A stretch of 64,000 nucleotides of DNA, taken from the NCBI GenBank assembly GCA_045126515.1, contig JBGVOM010000126.1, positions 47,334-111,333 on the forward strand, written 5' to 3'. Below are positions 43,289 to 52,670 of the stretch, piece after piece. Source of the DNA: RUG11237 sp045126515 (GTDB lineage Bacteria > Bacillota > Clostridia > Lachnospirales > Lachnospiraceae). The notes under the pieces are model-generated. The model saw nothing but the letters and a program-made list of their open reading frames with translations, ran no database searches and was not told the DNA's origin. The translations under genes and the position numbers were made by a program. Position 1 is the first letter of the stretch; every line of letters starts with the position of its first letter.

Positions 43289-44461
43289 ATGAATTACAGT
43301 GAAAATAATTTAATTACCATTGCCAAAAGAGATAACAATACCAAACGCCCTTTTCTTTTGGTAAATCCTCTACAGGGAAAACATATACCAGCAGTACCTT
43401 CCCAGTGTCTGGCACTTTTTGCCGCACTGGCAGAACGTGTTTTTAAAGAACCGGATTACACATATGAACACACATTAATTATCGGTTTTGCCGAAACTGC
43501 CACTGCAATCGGTATGGGGCTTGCTGTGTGTGCCCCCTTTCCTACCGCTTATATTCAGACCACCAGAGAACACTTTGAAGGAAAAGAATTTTTATATTTT
43601 AATGAAGAACACAGCCACGCCACGGACCAGATGGTAATTCGTGATTTTTTAGATGAACATTTACAGCCGGATACTCATATTATTTTTGCTGAAGACGAGG
43701 TAACCACCGGTAAAACCATTGAAAACTTTATTCGTGTTCTGAAAAAGACTTATCCTGACTACCACTTTTCCTTTGGAATTGCTTCCATTTTAAATGGTAT
43801 GGGCGAAGAAAAGAGAGCATTGCTTCAGGCACAGGGAATTTCCATTCATTACCTTCTGTCTGTTCCGGCCTACGATTATGAGAAGATTTTGTCTGAATAT
43901 ACTTATGAGGAATCCTTACGCTTCTGCTGCCGCAAACTTTCTGAAAATAAATTTATGCCGGAAACCACAGCAACAAAAGATGCAGGCCAACAAACCATCA
44001 AGGTACTATATCCGGGCAATTATCAAAACACCAGACTGGGAGTAATGGCACCAGACTATCAAAAGCTTTGCAGACAGTTGTCCGAAAAAGTTCTGTTGGA
44101 AACAAACCTTGCAGACATTTCGGAAAAACGTATCTTAGTGCTGGGCACGGAAGAACTGATGTATGCCGGAATCTGCCTGGGCAATTATATAGAAAGACAT
44201 ACGGACAACCAGGTACTTTTTCACGCCACCACCAGAAGTCCCATTTTGCCCAGCAGCGAAGAAAATTATCCGCTGCACAGCCGTTATGAACTTACCAGCT
44301 TCTACGAACAAAACCGTACCACATATCTGTATAATCTAGACACTTACGACCTATGCCTTGTGTTAACGGACAGCACAAAACACACCACTGCCATGGAGGA
44401 GATTGCCCAGATTCTTGCACTCCACCATTGTGACAGAATCATACATATTATCTGGAGGTAA
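43289..44461 (+). CDS. Ter-type phosphoribosyltransferase with C-terminal TRSP domain
   Basis: 390 residues. The N-terminal PRTase fold (about 15-195) has its PRPP loop in IIFAEDEVTTGKT (near 135). The C-terminal TRSP domain (about 265-390) contains the defining motif in FHATTRSPI and LVLGTEELMYAGICLG. PRTase-TRSP proteins are specific to Ter-linked biosynthetic operons and are predicted to build a ribosylated metabolite. Start ATG follows the HpcH stop directly; StiP follows after 3 bases. Confidence 0.9.
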   Translation: MNYSENNLITIAKRDNNTKRPFLLVNPLQGKHIPAVPSQCLALFAALAERVFKEPDYTYEHTLIIGFAETATAIGMGLAVCAPFPTAYIQTTREHFEGKEFLYFNEEHSHATDQMVIRDFLDEHLQPDTHIIFAEDEVTTGKTIENFIRVLKKTYPDYHFSFGIASILNGMGEEKRALLQAQGISIHYLLSVPAYDYEKILSEYTYEESLRFCCRKLSENKFMPETTATKDAGQQTIKVLYPGNYQNTRLGVMAPDYQKLCRQLSEKVLLETNLADISEKRILVLGTEELMYAGICLGNYIERHTDNQVLFHATTRSPILPSSEENYPLHSRYELTSFYEQNRTTYLYNLDTYDLCLVLTDSTKHTTAMEEIAQILALHHCDRIIHIIWR

Positions 44462-44464
44462 CCT

Positions 44465-45547
44465 ATGAAAAGTAGCTATCTTGACCGTGACGTAACATTA
44501 CTATTAAAAGACATTTCCGGACTGGTTACTCCTTTACCAACAAAGGAGCGAGAACAGCTGATTCAATCCGGAGTCCACTACTGTGAAATGTTACCCTTAG
44601 AGTACAAACCTACACAAAAATACATGGAGGCCTATCATTTTGCCCTGAATGCCTACGCACAAACCACCGCAGATGCTGTATGTCGGGCGGCAGAAAAAAT
44701 ATATGCTTCCATACAGGAAGATTTCCGGCAAGAATCCCGGAGTTTCTCGGAAATTGTACTGGTATCTCTTGCCCGTGCCGGAATTCCAATTGGTATCTTA
44801 ATCAAGCGCTATTTGGAACATAAATATAATATTTCCGTATTTCATTATTCCATTTCCATTATCCGTGACCGTGGAATTGATGAAAATGCCATTCATTATA
44901 TATTAGACCGTCACCAGCCAAAATCAGTGCGCTTTGTGGACGGTTGGATTGGAAAGGGCGCCATTCAGCGTGAATTAAAGCAGGCTCTGAAACCTTATCC
45001 GGAATTAAATCCAACTTTGGCCGTTCTTTCTGACCCTGCCAACATCACAGATTTGTGCGGAACCCACGAAGATATTCTGATACCAAGTTCTTGCTTAAAC
45101 AGCACCGTATCAGGATTAATCAGCCGTACCTTCTTACGTTCTGATATCATTGGTAAAGATGATTTTCATGGAGCCGTATTTTATTCTGAGCTGATAGAGG
45201 AAGATTTATCCTATGAATTTATTGATGCTATCGAACGTCACTTTGATTATGATACAAAGCTTGTGGATACCACCCCGTCTGGCATTACCGGACTAAGCGA
45301 GGTGGAAAACATTGCAAAGCATTTCCACATTGATAATATTAACTTTATTAAGCCTGGCATTGGTGAGGCCACCAGAGTGCTAATCCGTCGTGTTCCATGG
45401 AAACTGCTGGTCTGCCCCGGCGCAAAACACAATCCTCTGTTGGCACACCTTCTACAATTAGCCAAAGAAAAGGACGTTCCTGTGGAGGAATATCCGCTGC
45501 AAAATTACATTGCCTGCGGAATCATTAAAAATGTGGCTGATGCCTGA
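44465..45547 (+). CDS. StiP-family (PELOTA-associated) protein of the Ter cluster
   Basis: 360 residues. The N-terminal half is phosphoribosyltransferase/cysteine-protease-like, as annotated for StiP (VSLARAGIPIGILIKRYL, VRFVDGWIGKGAI). The C-terminal region (about 290-355) matches a PELOTA-type RNA-binding fold: NFIKPGIGEATRVLIRRVP, then LLVCPGAKHNPLL. Catalytic role not established. It ends with TGA, rare in this window. GGAGG sits 6 bases before the ATG. It closes the HpcH-TRSP-StiP operon. Confidence 0.87.
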   Translation: MKSSYLDRDVTLLLKDISGLVTPLPTKEREQLIQSGVHYCEMLPLEYKPTQKYMEAYHFALNAYAQTTADAVCRAAEKIYASIQEDFRQESRSFSEIVLVSLARAGIPIGILIKRYLEHKYNISVFHYSISIIRDRGIDENAIHYILDRHQPKSVRFVDGWIGKGAIQRELKQALKPYPELNPTLAVLSDPANITDLCGTHEDILIPSSCLNSTVSGLISRTFLRSDIIGKDDFHGAVFYSELIEEDLSYEFIDAIERHFDYDTKLVDTTPSGITGLSEVENIAKHFHIDNINFIKPGIGEATRVLIRRVPWKLLVCPGAKHNPLLAHLLQLAKEKDVPVEEYPLQNYIACGIIKNVADA

Positions 45548-45577
45548 TTTTAATTCTATTTCTCTATCTACAATCTA

Positions 45578-45624
45578 CAGGCATTTGTACGAACTTAAAC
45601 CTTTGCAGCGTTTACAAATGCCTG
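45578..45624. terminator. Hairpin between convergent StiP and glutamine amidotransferase genes
   Basis: A 12-bp perfect stem (45578-45589 with 45613-45624) around a 23-base loop; its right arm lies in the 3' end of the amidotransferase gene. It may end StiP transcripts. Confidence 0.5.
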
Positions 45625-46305
45625 AAAAATCTTTATGCTGTCCTCATCCGTCTGATAAGAGAACTCCGGATGCCACTGGACTCCCCAAACAAATTTTTTA
45701 TCCGGCATATAAACTGCCTCCACCAATCCTTCCGGTGCGTATGCCATAACCCGAAGGGATGGAGACAGTTTTTTTATCCCCTGATGATGATAACTGTTTA
45801 CTGAAATTTCCCGTTTCTCCAATAATTTATGTAATGGCGTATCTTCACAAATTTCTATTTTATGAGAAGGAACATAGTAAGGCGGTTTCTGATGATGTTC
45901 TAGATTGCTTGGAAGCTCACTGGGCAAATCCTGATACAGTGTTCCCTCCAAAGCTGCATTTAGAAACTGGATTCCCCGGCAAATCCCCAAAACAGGTTTA
46001 TCTAATTCCAGAACCCAGGAAAGCAGCAGTTGTTCCATTTTATCTCTTTCTTCACTACATTCACCGCATACCGGCAATTTTTTCTCCCCGTACATTTTGG
46101 GTGAAACATCCTGCCCGCCAGTCAACAGAAAACCGTCACACTGCTCTGCCAACTGTGCAATTACATTTTCCTCCTCTGTCAAAGGCAACATAATTGGAAG
46201 TCCGCCTGCCAAAGCAATCCCCTCCATATATCCCGGCAGCATCCAGTAACTTTCTCTCTCTTTATCCACCAAAGGCATACAGCCAATCCATGGTTTTCTT
46301 TTCAT
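45595..46305 (-). CDS. PuuD-like gamma-glutamyl hydrolase / class I glutamine amidotransferase
   Basis: 236 residues of the peptidase C26 type, hydrolysing gamma-glutamyl amides such as gamma-glutamyl-GABA. The nucleophile Cys is in VLGICRGIQFLN (near 100), His and Glu in WGVQWHPEF (near 210). A LLTGGQDVSP motif precedes. The AraC gene lies 13 bases upstream and probably belongs to the same unit. Substrate not determined from sequence. Confidence 0.92.
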   Translation of the reverse strand: MKRKPWIGCMPLVDKERESYWMLPGYMEGIALAGGLPIMLPLTEEENVIAQLAEQCDGFLLTGGQDVSPKMYGEKKLPVCGECSEERDKMEQLLLSWVLELDKPVLGICRGIQFLNAALEGTLYQDLPSELPSNLEHHQKPPYYVPSHKIEICEDTPLHKLLEKREISVNSYHHQGIKKLSPSLRVMAYAPEGLVEAVYMPDKKFVWGVQWHPEFSYQTDEDSIKIFQAFVNAAKV

Positions 46306-46318
46306 AATTATATTCTCC

Positions 46319-47167
46319 TTATTCCTGCACTTTTTTTACGCTCATTCTTCTGTTGTAATTATTTTCTAAAATCATTTTTCGATATTCCTTTGGCGTTAGA
46401 GCCGCATATTTTTTAAAATCTCTGATAAAGTGGGACTGATCATAATATCCTACATCGGCACCAATATCTGTCAACTTACAGTCCTCTTCCTGATTGATTT
46501 TCTGTATTACTTTCTGAAACTTCATAATCATCCCAAAAGTTTTGGGATTAATTCCCATATTCTGCTTAAATACTTTATTAATATACCGCTCGGTATACCC
46601 GGTCTGCTCTGCCAACTCACTTACCGAAACATTTCCATTTGTAGAGATAATCTGATTTTTCATATACTCCACCAATTGTCTGGTATTTCCTCTTTCCGTG
46701 CAAGAGGCCTGCTTGTCAAAGGCTTCTTTATAGAATTTTAAAAATCCTTCCATCCACTCACCCTTATCGTAAGCCTCCTCCATGCGTTTTAGAAAATCCC
46801 TGTCCCGTACCACATCTTCTAAATTAATTTCATTCTGCACAAAATCTTTCATACTGGCATTCACAATGGCCGGAAGTTCCCCTGCCAGAAAACGCACCCC
46901 AAAATATTCTTTACCATTTTTGTTTTCTACCATGGTTTTTTCCAAAACAGTTCCTGCAACTCTTGCCTTAATTCCACTGGCATCTTTTTCAAACATAATA
47001 TCAATACACCCATCGGGAACCACCATAATCCTGTTTTCCAAATCCGCATTCTTATAATAATCATAAAAATGCAAAATTCCATAATTCATTACAATTCCCT
47101 TATGATATTCCGGTGTTGCCATCACAAAATATGGCTGAATTGTTTTCATAATGCTTTCCGCTGCCAT
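46319..47167 (-). CDS. AraC-family transcriptional regulator
   Basis: 282 residues: N-terminal sensing domain (about 1-150, with GILHFYDYYKNADLENRIMV in two parts and MPDGCIDIMFE-like VVPDGCIDIMF typical of DUF6597-type AraC sensors) and C-terminal AraC HTH (about 180-270: SVSELAEQTGYTERYINKVF, then DVGYYDQSHFIRDFKKY). It is co-directional with the amidotransferase and probably regulates it. Confidence 0.92.
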   Translation of the reverse strand: MAAESIMKTIQPYFVMATPEYHKGIVMNYGILHFYDYYKNADLENRIMVVPDGCIDIMFEKDASGIKARVAGTVLEKTMVENKNGKEYFGVRFLAGELPAIVNASMKDFVQNEINLEDVVRDRDFLKRMEEAYDKGEWMEGFLKFYKEAFDKQASCTERGNTRQLVEYMKNQIISTNGNVSVSELAEQTGYTERYINKVFKQNMGINPKTFGMIMKFQKVIQKINQEEDCKLTDIGADVGYYDQSHFIRDFKKYAALTPKEYRKMILENNYNRRMSVKKVQE

Positions 47168-47211
47168 AAGTATCCCTCGCTTATCTAATCTACGCTTTTA
47201 TCCAATACAAA

Positions 47212-47254
47212 AGGGACAAAGACCCACATCTGCCATGTGAACATCTTTGTCCCT
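47212..47254 (-). terminator. Terminator upstream of the AraC gene
   Basis: Arms agggacaaag (47212-47221) and ctttgtccct (47245-47254) with an inner cacat/atgtg stem, followed on the minus strand by TTTTGTA. It ends minus-strand transcription arriving from the APC permease operon. Confidence 0.75.
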
Positions 47255-47348
47255 AAAATTTCCACTAATAGTATTCTTTTTACTTATTCATACTATAATT
47301 TCTTAGGGAAAATGTCAATCCTTTTTTCAAATTACACTTCAGCTTATT

Positions 47349-47562
47349 GGTTTCACGGACGCTCATAGGCAATGCCACTTCTTCTCCAAAAGGCAGAGGC
47401 AGCGCTGCTGCAAACTAACTGTTAACTGCGACTAAGCCGCTCCGCAACGGCGTCGCGCCTAAATCTCCGTAAACAGTGGATTTTTCATCCGCTAAGAACG
47501 CCTCTTGAATCGCCTTTTGGAGAAGAAGTGGCATCGCCTATGAGCTGTTCATGAAAAAACGT
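47349..47562 (+). repeat. Large hairpin element, copy B
   Basis: Inverted arms 47361-47394 and 47512-47545 (33 of 34 complementary) enclose a centre shared with copies A and C (ctaactgttaact, gcgcctaa, cagtggatttttcatccg). The arm sequence is different from copy A except for the outer gctcata and an internal cttctt. It lies in the 47168-47869 gene-free interval. Confidence 0.9.
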
Positions 47563-47589
47563 AAGTTTGAACGAAACAACTCAACTTTG

Positions 47590-47860
47590 CTGCTAAAATG
47601 TGCACGTCAAATTGCCACGATGCATTTCACATTTAGTGGTTTTCGAAGCACAGCTCATAAGTGGGAACACTTCTTCCTTGGAAGGCAATTTGAGAGGCGT
47701 TTTTAGCGAATGCAAAATCCACTGTCTAGGGCGGCTTAGGCGTGACAGCCTTCTGGAACGTCTTAGCCGCCGTTGACAGTTTGTTCGCATTCTCGTGCCC
47801 TCTGCCTACCAAGTAAGAAGTGTACCCACTTATGAGCGTCCCCGAAACAAATAAATTGCA
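47590..47860 (-). repeat. Large hairpin element, copy C, inverted relative to copy B
   Basis: Arms 47653-47687 and 47805-47839 (32 of 35 complementary). On the minus strand the centre matches copies A and B (gcggctaagacg, gtcacgcctaag, cagtggattttgcattcgc). Its conserved flank extends to about 47590 (gctaaaatgtgcac). It lies about 30 bases from copy B, head to head. Confidence 0.88.
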
Positions 47861-47869
47861 ATGTCTGCT

Positions 47870-49234
47870 CTACTTCATACTACGAATTTCCTCCAACGTA
47901 GCCCCCTGAAACATTGGCTGTTTCTTCACGCATTTCACCCACACAACCGCAAATACAATCATAATTACCAAAATAATTCCATACAGCTTGAAGATGAAAA
48001 TTCTTTCATCACCCTCTGCAATATTTACAATCATATAAATATCACCAATGATGGCAAGCACCTGCGGAATTCCAAACAGCGTAAGCTTTTTATTTCTCTC
48101 CGGCAAATTCGGGAAACGTTTTCTTAAAATCAGCACAGTAAGGTTTATCAAAGCATAAGCAGTTAACCAGAAACAGGAAGCTGCAAGAAGCAATGTGGAT
48201 AACGTGGAGGAATCGGTAAATCCGGTTATAATTAAGATTCCATCTCCAATGGCAATTAACAATAATCCTGCAATATTTACATCATGCTTATTTTTCTTTG
48301 TAAACACTGACGGAAACAAATCATTTTCTGCCATACCGCCCAACACTCTCGGAATACTTCCAAGTACTGTATTTGCAGTGCTGACCGCTGCTAAAATTGT
48401 CACAATACCCATCCATACCTCACCGGCATGACCAAATAAATTATACGCAAATACCATATGAGGCATATCGGAAGAAGCCAGTTCTTCTAATGTTACATAA
48501 TTTGTCATTCCAGAGCCAAGAACCGACTGAATAATAAACAGCATGGTCACTCCAAGAATCATGGCAAGAGGTACATCTCTTTTCGGATTTTTTAAATCCT
48601 TTGCCACCGGAATGACAAATTCAATACCAATAAACAGCCAAAATGCCATTGCTGATAAGCTGATATAACCGCCCATTCCTGTTACCACAGGTTCTGTCTG
48701 TGCTGCCGCCTCTATCACCGTACCTGTTCCTAATTTAAAGAAACTACAAATTCCCATACCTATCAGGGATAATAACAACAGGGAAACTACTACATTTTGT
48801 ATCTTTGAAAACATATCAATTCCCCTATAGTTTACAAATGCCAGTAATATCAGAAATAAAACACTGATTACCGGTGCCGGCACCTGTGGTAAAAATGTGG
48901 AATTCACCACAATACCACACATAGCAATTTCAACAGATGCTGCCAAAAGATTCACTACCACATATGCTGAGATATTAGCAATCATAGAGGGAACAGAACC
49001 AAGTCCTGCCTTTGTATACTGTCCCAATCCACCATCTACATTTGGCATAATATTGTATAGTTCGTTAAATGATAATGCAAGACAAATATTCAGTATCAAA
49101 ACAATAAACATAGATACGATAAATCCTTTTCCTGCCAGTCCAATTCCCTGCCCTAACGACAACAGACAACTGGATGCAACAATAAGTCCAACCCCAACCG
49201 CTATGGCACTTGGCAGTCCTAATTTCTTTTCCAT
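47870..49234 (-). CDS. APC-family amino acid permease
   Basis: 454 residues with 12 membrane segments, of the amino acid-polyamine-organocation type. The N-terminus reads MEKKLGLPSAIAVGVGLIVA; FWLFIGIEFVIPVAKDL carries the TM6-type unwound region. The ATG at 49234 follows AAGGAGG by 8 bases. It is the last gene of the RidA-ADH-OCD-Hcn operon, so it is the likely importer of the substrate or an exporter of its product. Confidence 0.9.
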   Translation of the reverse strand: MEKKLGLPSAIAVGVGLIVASSCLLSLGQGIGLAGKGFIVSMFIVLILNICLALSFNELYNIMPNVDGGLGQYTKAGLGSVPSMIANISAYVVVNLLAASVEIAMCGIVVNSTFLPQVPAPVISVLFLILLAFVNYRGIDMFSKIQNVVVSLLLLSLIGMGICSFFKLGTGTVIEAAAQTEPVVTGMGGYISLSAMAFWLFIGIEFVIPVAKDLKNPKRDVPLAMILGVTMLFIIQSVLGSGMTNYVTLEELASSDMPHMVFAYNLFGHAGEVWMGIVTILAAVSTANTVLGSIPRVLGGMAENDLFPSVFTKKNKHDVNIAGLLLIAIGDGILIITGFTDSSTLSTLLLAASCFWLTAYALINLTVLILRKRFPNLPERNKKLTLFGIPQVLAIIGDIYMIVNIAEGDERIFIFKLYGIILVIMIVFAVVWVKCVKKQPMFQGATLEEIRSMK

Positions 49235-49285
49235 AATGTCAACCTCCTTCGCATATGTGCTGATATATACCAATATTTATCCTTT

Positions 49286-50407
49286 CTATTTTGCCTTAAA
49301 TCTGTCATACCGAAGTTCATCCAGACTTAATGTCAATTCCTCTTCCATAGCAAGCTCAGAAAGAAGCATACCTACCGTTGGAGCAATTCCAAAGCCATGA
49401 CCGGAAAATCCACAGGCTGCTATAAGTCCCGGTACTTCATCCACATTGCTAATCACCGGTACATGGTCTGCGCAAGAATCCATCCAACCTGCCCAGGTTC
49501 TTACAATTTTTACATCAGAAAGAATCGGGAAATAGCTCATAATTCCTCTACAGGCCGCCGAGGCTGCCAAAGATGAACTTACCGGTCTGCCCGGTTTTGC
49601 ATATGGCTCCAGACCTGAATTTAAACCAAATACAAAAGAGCCATGAGTACTCTGATGACCGTAAAAGTCTGCCGCTGCAGTACCAAGCATCTGGTAGAAC
49701 AACGGTTGTACTGCTTCTGTTACCAGTGTTTCTAACAGTACATGTGTCATTGGCACATCAATTCCTACGGTATTTAAGATTCTTCTACTCTCGAAACCTG
49801 CTGCAACAATGACTTTTTCTCCTTCATATACATTATTTTTTGTGATAACTTTTCTGACTTTACCTTTGATTTTCTGAAGTTCAATAACTTCTTCACCGGT
49901 AATAAACTGTGCCCCCAGTTCTCTGGCTCTCTTATAAAATCCAAGAGTTGCCACTAAGGGGTTGGCATGACCGTCGGTGGAACACCAACTTGCCCCGATA
50001 ACTACTTCGGATAAGTATGGACAAATTTCTCTGGCTTCTTCACCGGAAATCATTTTTACATCCAGTCCACACTTAACTGCTCTATCTGTAAGTCCCTGTA
50101 ACGTTTTAATATGCTCCTCTGTCTTACCAAGACGTAAATTCCCTTCCTGATAATATTCCACATCTACGCCAAGTTCTTCGTTTAAATTCGGCCACAGATT
50201 TTTAATCCCGTACATTACTAAAGGCAGTTCTCTCGGGTCACGTCCAGACTGTCTTACACCTCCGCCATTTCTTGTGGAGCCGCCATTTCCAATATTATCA
50301 CTGGCTTCTAATACAATTACTTTCTGTCCTTTTTTTGCAAGATTATAAGCTGTGGAACAGCCAATAATTCCGGCACCAATAATTACTACATCTGCACAAT
50401 TACTCAT
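49286..50407 (-). CDS. HcnC/OoxB-like FAD-dependent amine oxidoreductase (DAO family)
   Basis: 373 residues. The FAD-binding N-terminus is VVIIGAGIIGCSTAYNLAKKG, and a C-terminal RTWAGWMDSCADHVPVI, GHGFGIAPTVG closes the DAO fold. DAO-type subunits oxidise C-N bonds of secondary amines, D-amino acids or opines. Its ATG abuts the stop of the BFD-like subunit. With HcnA-, HcnB- and BFD-like partners it forms the catalytic subunit of a hetero-oligomeric dehydrogenase. Confidence 0.88.
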   Translation of the reverse strand: MSNCADVVIIGAGIIGCSTAYNLAKKGQKVIVLEASDNIGNGGSTRNGGGVRQSGRDPRELPLVMYGIKNLWPNLNEELGVDVEYYQEGNLRLGKTEEHIKTLQGLTDRAVKCGLDVKMISGEEAREICPYLSEVVIGASWCSTDGHANPLVATLGFYKRARELGAQFITGEEVIELQKIKGKVRKVITKNNVYEGEKVIVAAGFESRRILNTVGIDVPMTHVLLETLVTEAVQPLFYQMLGTAAADFYGHQSTHGSFVFGLNSGLEPYAKPGRPVSSSLAASAACRGIMSYFPILSDVKIVRTWAGWMDSCADHVPVISNVDEVPGLIAACGFSGHGFGIAPTVGMLLSELAMEEELTLSLDELRYDRFKAK

Positions 50408-50731
50408 TTACTCCACCTCCTCTAAATCATCTGCCATAACTTTCATCTCTATGGGACGCATTGGAGCTCTTGCGGTAGCAGGCTCTAATTCTGCCGGTGA
50501 CACGCCAAGCTCTCTTGCCACAATTCCTTTTACCAGCTTTGCGCAGGTCTGTCCCTGACAAAGTCCCATTCCCGTTCTTAAAAATCTTCTGATATCAGTT
50601 AAGGTATACATACCTGCATGTACTGCACGTCTGATTTCACCTTTAGTTACTTCCTCGCAGCGACAGATAATCATATCATCATCTTCCGCTTCTATATATT
50701 CTCCTATATCTCTGCTTCTATCGTTTACCAT
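50408..50731 (-). CDS. BFD-like [2Fe-2S] subunit
   Basis: 107 residues with four cysteine ligands, CRCEEVTKGEI and MGLCQGQTCAK, the bacterioferritin-associated-ferredoxin (Fer2_BFD) pattern. In HcnB/OoxA-type oxidases this domain is fused to the FAD subunit; here it is a separate gene with a C-terminal extension. The gene is sandwiched between the two FAD subunits with 0- and 3-base gaps. Confidence 0.9.
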   Translation of the reverse strand: MVNDRSRDIGEYIEAEDDDMIICRCEEVTKGEIRRAVHAGMYTLTDIRRFLRTGMGLCQGQTCAKLVKGIVARELGVSPAELEPATARAPMRPIEMKVMADDLEEVE

Positions 50732-50734
50732 GGT

Positions 50735-52315
50735 TTACACCTCCGCCTTATAAAATCTTGCCTTCATTGACATATCTGCCGGCACTTTTATGGTAAGAAG
50801 ATTTGTCTTATCAAATGCCGGAGAAGTACGAACTTCTACTACCTCAGCCTCACACACTTTTTCACCTGCTCTGTTATAAGCACTTCCCTTGTCACCTTTC
50901 ACCGGAAGTGGTAAAAATTCATAAGGCATGGTAACGGTTGCATATCCATCTTCATAATCATCATTTACCAAAAAGATTGCCTGACCGGAACAGGATGCTA
51001 CACACATACCACATCCAATACATTCCACTGACTCATCAACCGCCGGGAGAGATGTGATTTTCTCACCGATTTTAATACATTTCTTTGGACAGGCATCCTG
51101 ACATGGGTTACACGGAATATTCTGTGTACATTCCATCACCGGATGAATACCTTTTGCTTTTGTAACCCCTGGGAACCGTTCGATTTCATCCTCTGCCACA
51201 AATCCATTCTTTAAGAGGTTTTCAGAAATCGCACAACCTTCTTCCGTGGTTTCAATTTTCTTACCTCTGTTTTCCGGTGCAAACATTCCCTGACGAAGTC
51301 CTGACAAAGCATTTTCCAATTCTTCTGTCTTTGTTTCCAATTCTTTCTTTTCAATAAATCCAAGTCGGTATGCTGCAGCAACCCCGGCAATTCTTCCTTC
51401 AATCATAGCAGAGCTTGCTTCTTCAATACCGGATACATCACCTGCGGCAAAAATACCCGGAACAGAAGTTTCACCGTATTTATCTATTACCGGAACAAAT
51501 CCCGCCTTCTTTGGGTTATCCTCCATCTGACAGCCTGCCATATTGGCTAATTGTGACATTGGCGATAAACCAACTGCAAGACAAATGGTATCCACATCAA
51601 AATGTTTTTCCGTACCAGGAATCACTTTCCAGTCTGGTCCCACTTCACCGATTGTAACACCGGTTACATGATCATCCCCTTCTGCCTCCACAATAGTGTG
51701 TGACATATAGAACGGTACACCGCATCTTGCAACTTTAGAAGCGTGAACTCCATAACCGCCAACTCTCGGTGCTGCATCTGCAATTGCCACTACTTCACAT
51801 CCTGCCTGCAACAGCTGATAACTTACCACCAGACCTACATTACCACTTCCAAGCATAAGAACTTTTTCTCCCGGCATAACACCGTGTAAATTCATCATAG
51901 TCTGTGCTGCTCCGGCTCCAATGACTCCCGGTAAGGTCCAGCCCTTGAAAGTTACCATATTTTCAGAGGCACCTGTAGCAATAATTACGGCGTCTCCCTT
52001 GTAATGCTGTACTTTATCCTTGATTTTTACCGTAATTTCTTTTTCCTGAAACAGACCAATGACAATAGCATTTAACACTACTTCTACCCCTGCCTCGGAA
52101 GCTTCTTTTAACAGTTCTTCGCCGATGCGGAAACCTCTGACTTTTGCTTTATGTTCCTTAGATCCAAAAAATTTATGTATCTGCTTAAACAACTGACCGC
52201 CCGGCTTTGCATTTTCGTCAAATACTGCTACCTTCATGCCTCTTTTGGCTGCCTCTATGGCTGCGGATAAACCAGCTGGTCCTGCACCTATTACAATCAA
52301 ATCATATCTTTTCAT
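50735..52315 (-). CDS. HcnB/OoxA-like FAD/NAD(P) oxidoreductase with ferredoxin domain
   Basis: 526 residues. N-terminal FAD site VIGAGPAGLSAAIEAAKRG, second dinucleotide site VLMLGSGNVGLVVSYQLL (near 155), and FAAGDVSG. The C-terminal part (about 395-460) has ferredoxin-like cysteines: CNPCQDACPKKC and CIGCGMCVASC, suggesting [4Fe-4S] clusters that pass electrons to the anaerobic redox pool. The ATG is 6 bases from AGGAGG. It is the electron-transfer subunit of the operon's oxidase. Confidence 0.9.
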   Translation of the reverse strand: MKRYDLIVIGAGPAGLSAAIEAAKRGMKVAVFDENAKPGGQLFKQIHKFFGSKEHKAKVRGFRIGEELLKEASEAGVEVVLNAIVIGLFQEKEITVKIKDKVQHYKGDAVIIATGASENMVTFKGWTLPGVIGAGAAQTMMNLHGVMPGEKVLMLGSGNVGLVVSYQLLQAGCEVVAIADAAPRVGGYGVHASKVARCGVPFYMSHTIVEAEGDDHVTGVTIGEVGPDWKVIPGTEKHFDVDTICLAVGLSPMSQLANMAGCQMEDNPKKAGFVPVIDKYGETSVPGIFAAGDVSGIEEASSAMIEGRIAGVAAAYRLGFIEKKELETKTEELENALSGLRQGMFAPENRGKKIETTEEGCAISENLLKNGFVAEDEIERFPGVTKAKGIHPVMECTQNIPCNPCQDACPKKCIKIGEKITSLPAVDESVECIGCGMCVASCSGQAIFLVNDDYEDGYATVTMPYEFLPLPVKGDKGSAYNRAGEKVCEAEVVEVRTSPAFDKTNLLTIKVPADMSMKARFYKAEV

Positions 52316-52326
52316 GTCTATACCTC

Positions 52327-52638
52327 CTAATGACTTTTGGCTGAGACACCATACTGAGTTTCCACTGTCATGCCTTCTTCTAATGGTGTAATACAGGTTC
52401 TTACATTTGGCTTTCCATTAACCACCATAACGCAGTCTGTACATCTTCCAATTGCACAGAAAATTCCTCGGGGCTTATCATATTTTTTAGTATGTCTGTG
52501 TGCCATCACTCCAGCCGCTCTCAGTGCTGCCGCAATCGGTTCACCTTCATATCCCTCCATGGGTTTTCCATCATACATAAATGTTACTTTCTTTCCTTTT
52601 TGTGGTTCTCCTAAAATCGGATGTTCCTTAATTCGCAT
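52327..52638 (-). CDS. HcnA-like [2Fe-2S] ferredoxin subunit
   Basis: 103 residues with plant-type-like [2Fe-2S] ligands in FCAIGRCTDCVM and NVRTC (about 60-82). It is the small subunit of HcnABC/Oox-type enzymes. It precedes HcnB-like by 11 bases and follows the OCD homologue by 32 bases. Confidence 0.9.
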   Translation of the reverse strand: MRIKEHPILGEPQKGKKVTFMYDGKPMEGYEGEPIAAALRAAGVMAHRHTKKYDKPRGIFCAIGRCTDCVMVVNGKPNVRTCITPLEEGMTVETQYGVSAKSH

Positions 52639-52670
52639 ATCTATCCCTTCCTTTCCACGATATCAATGAA

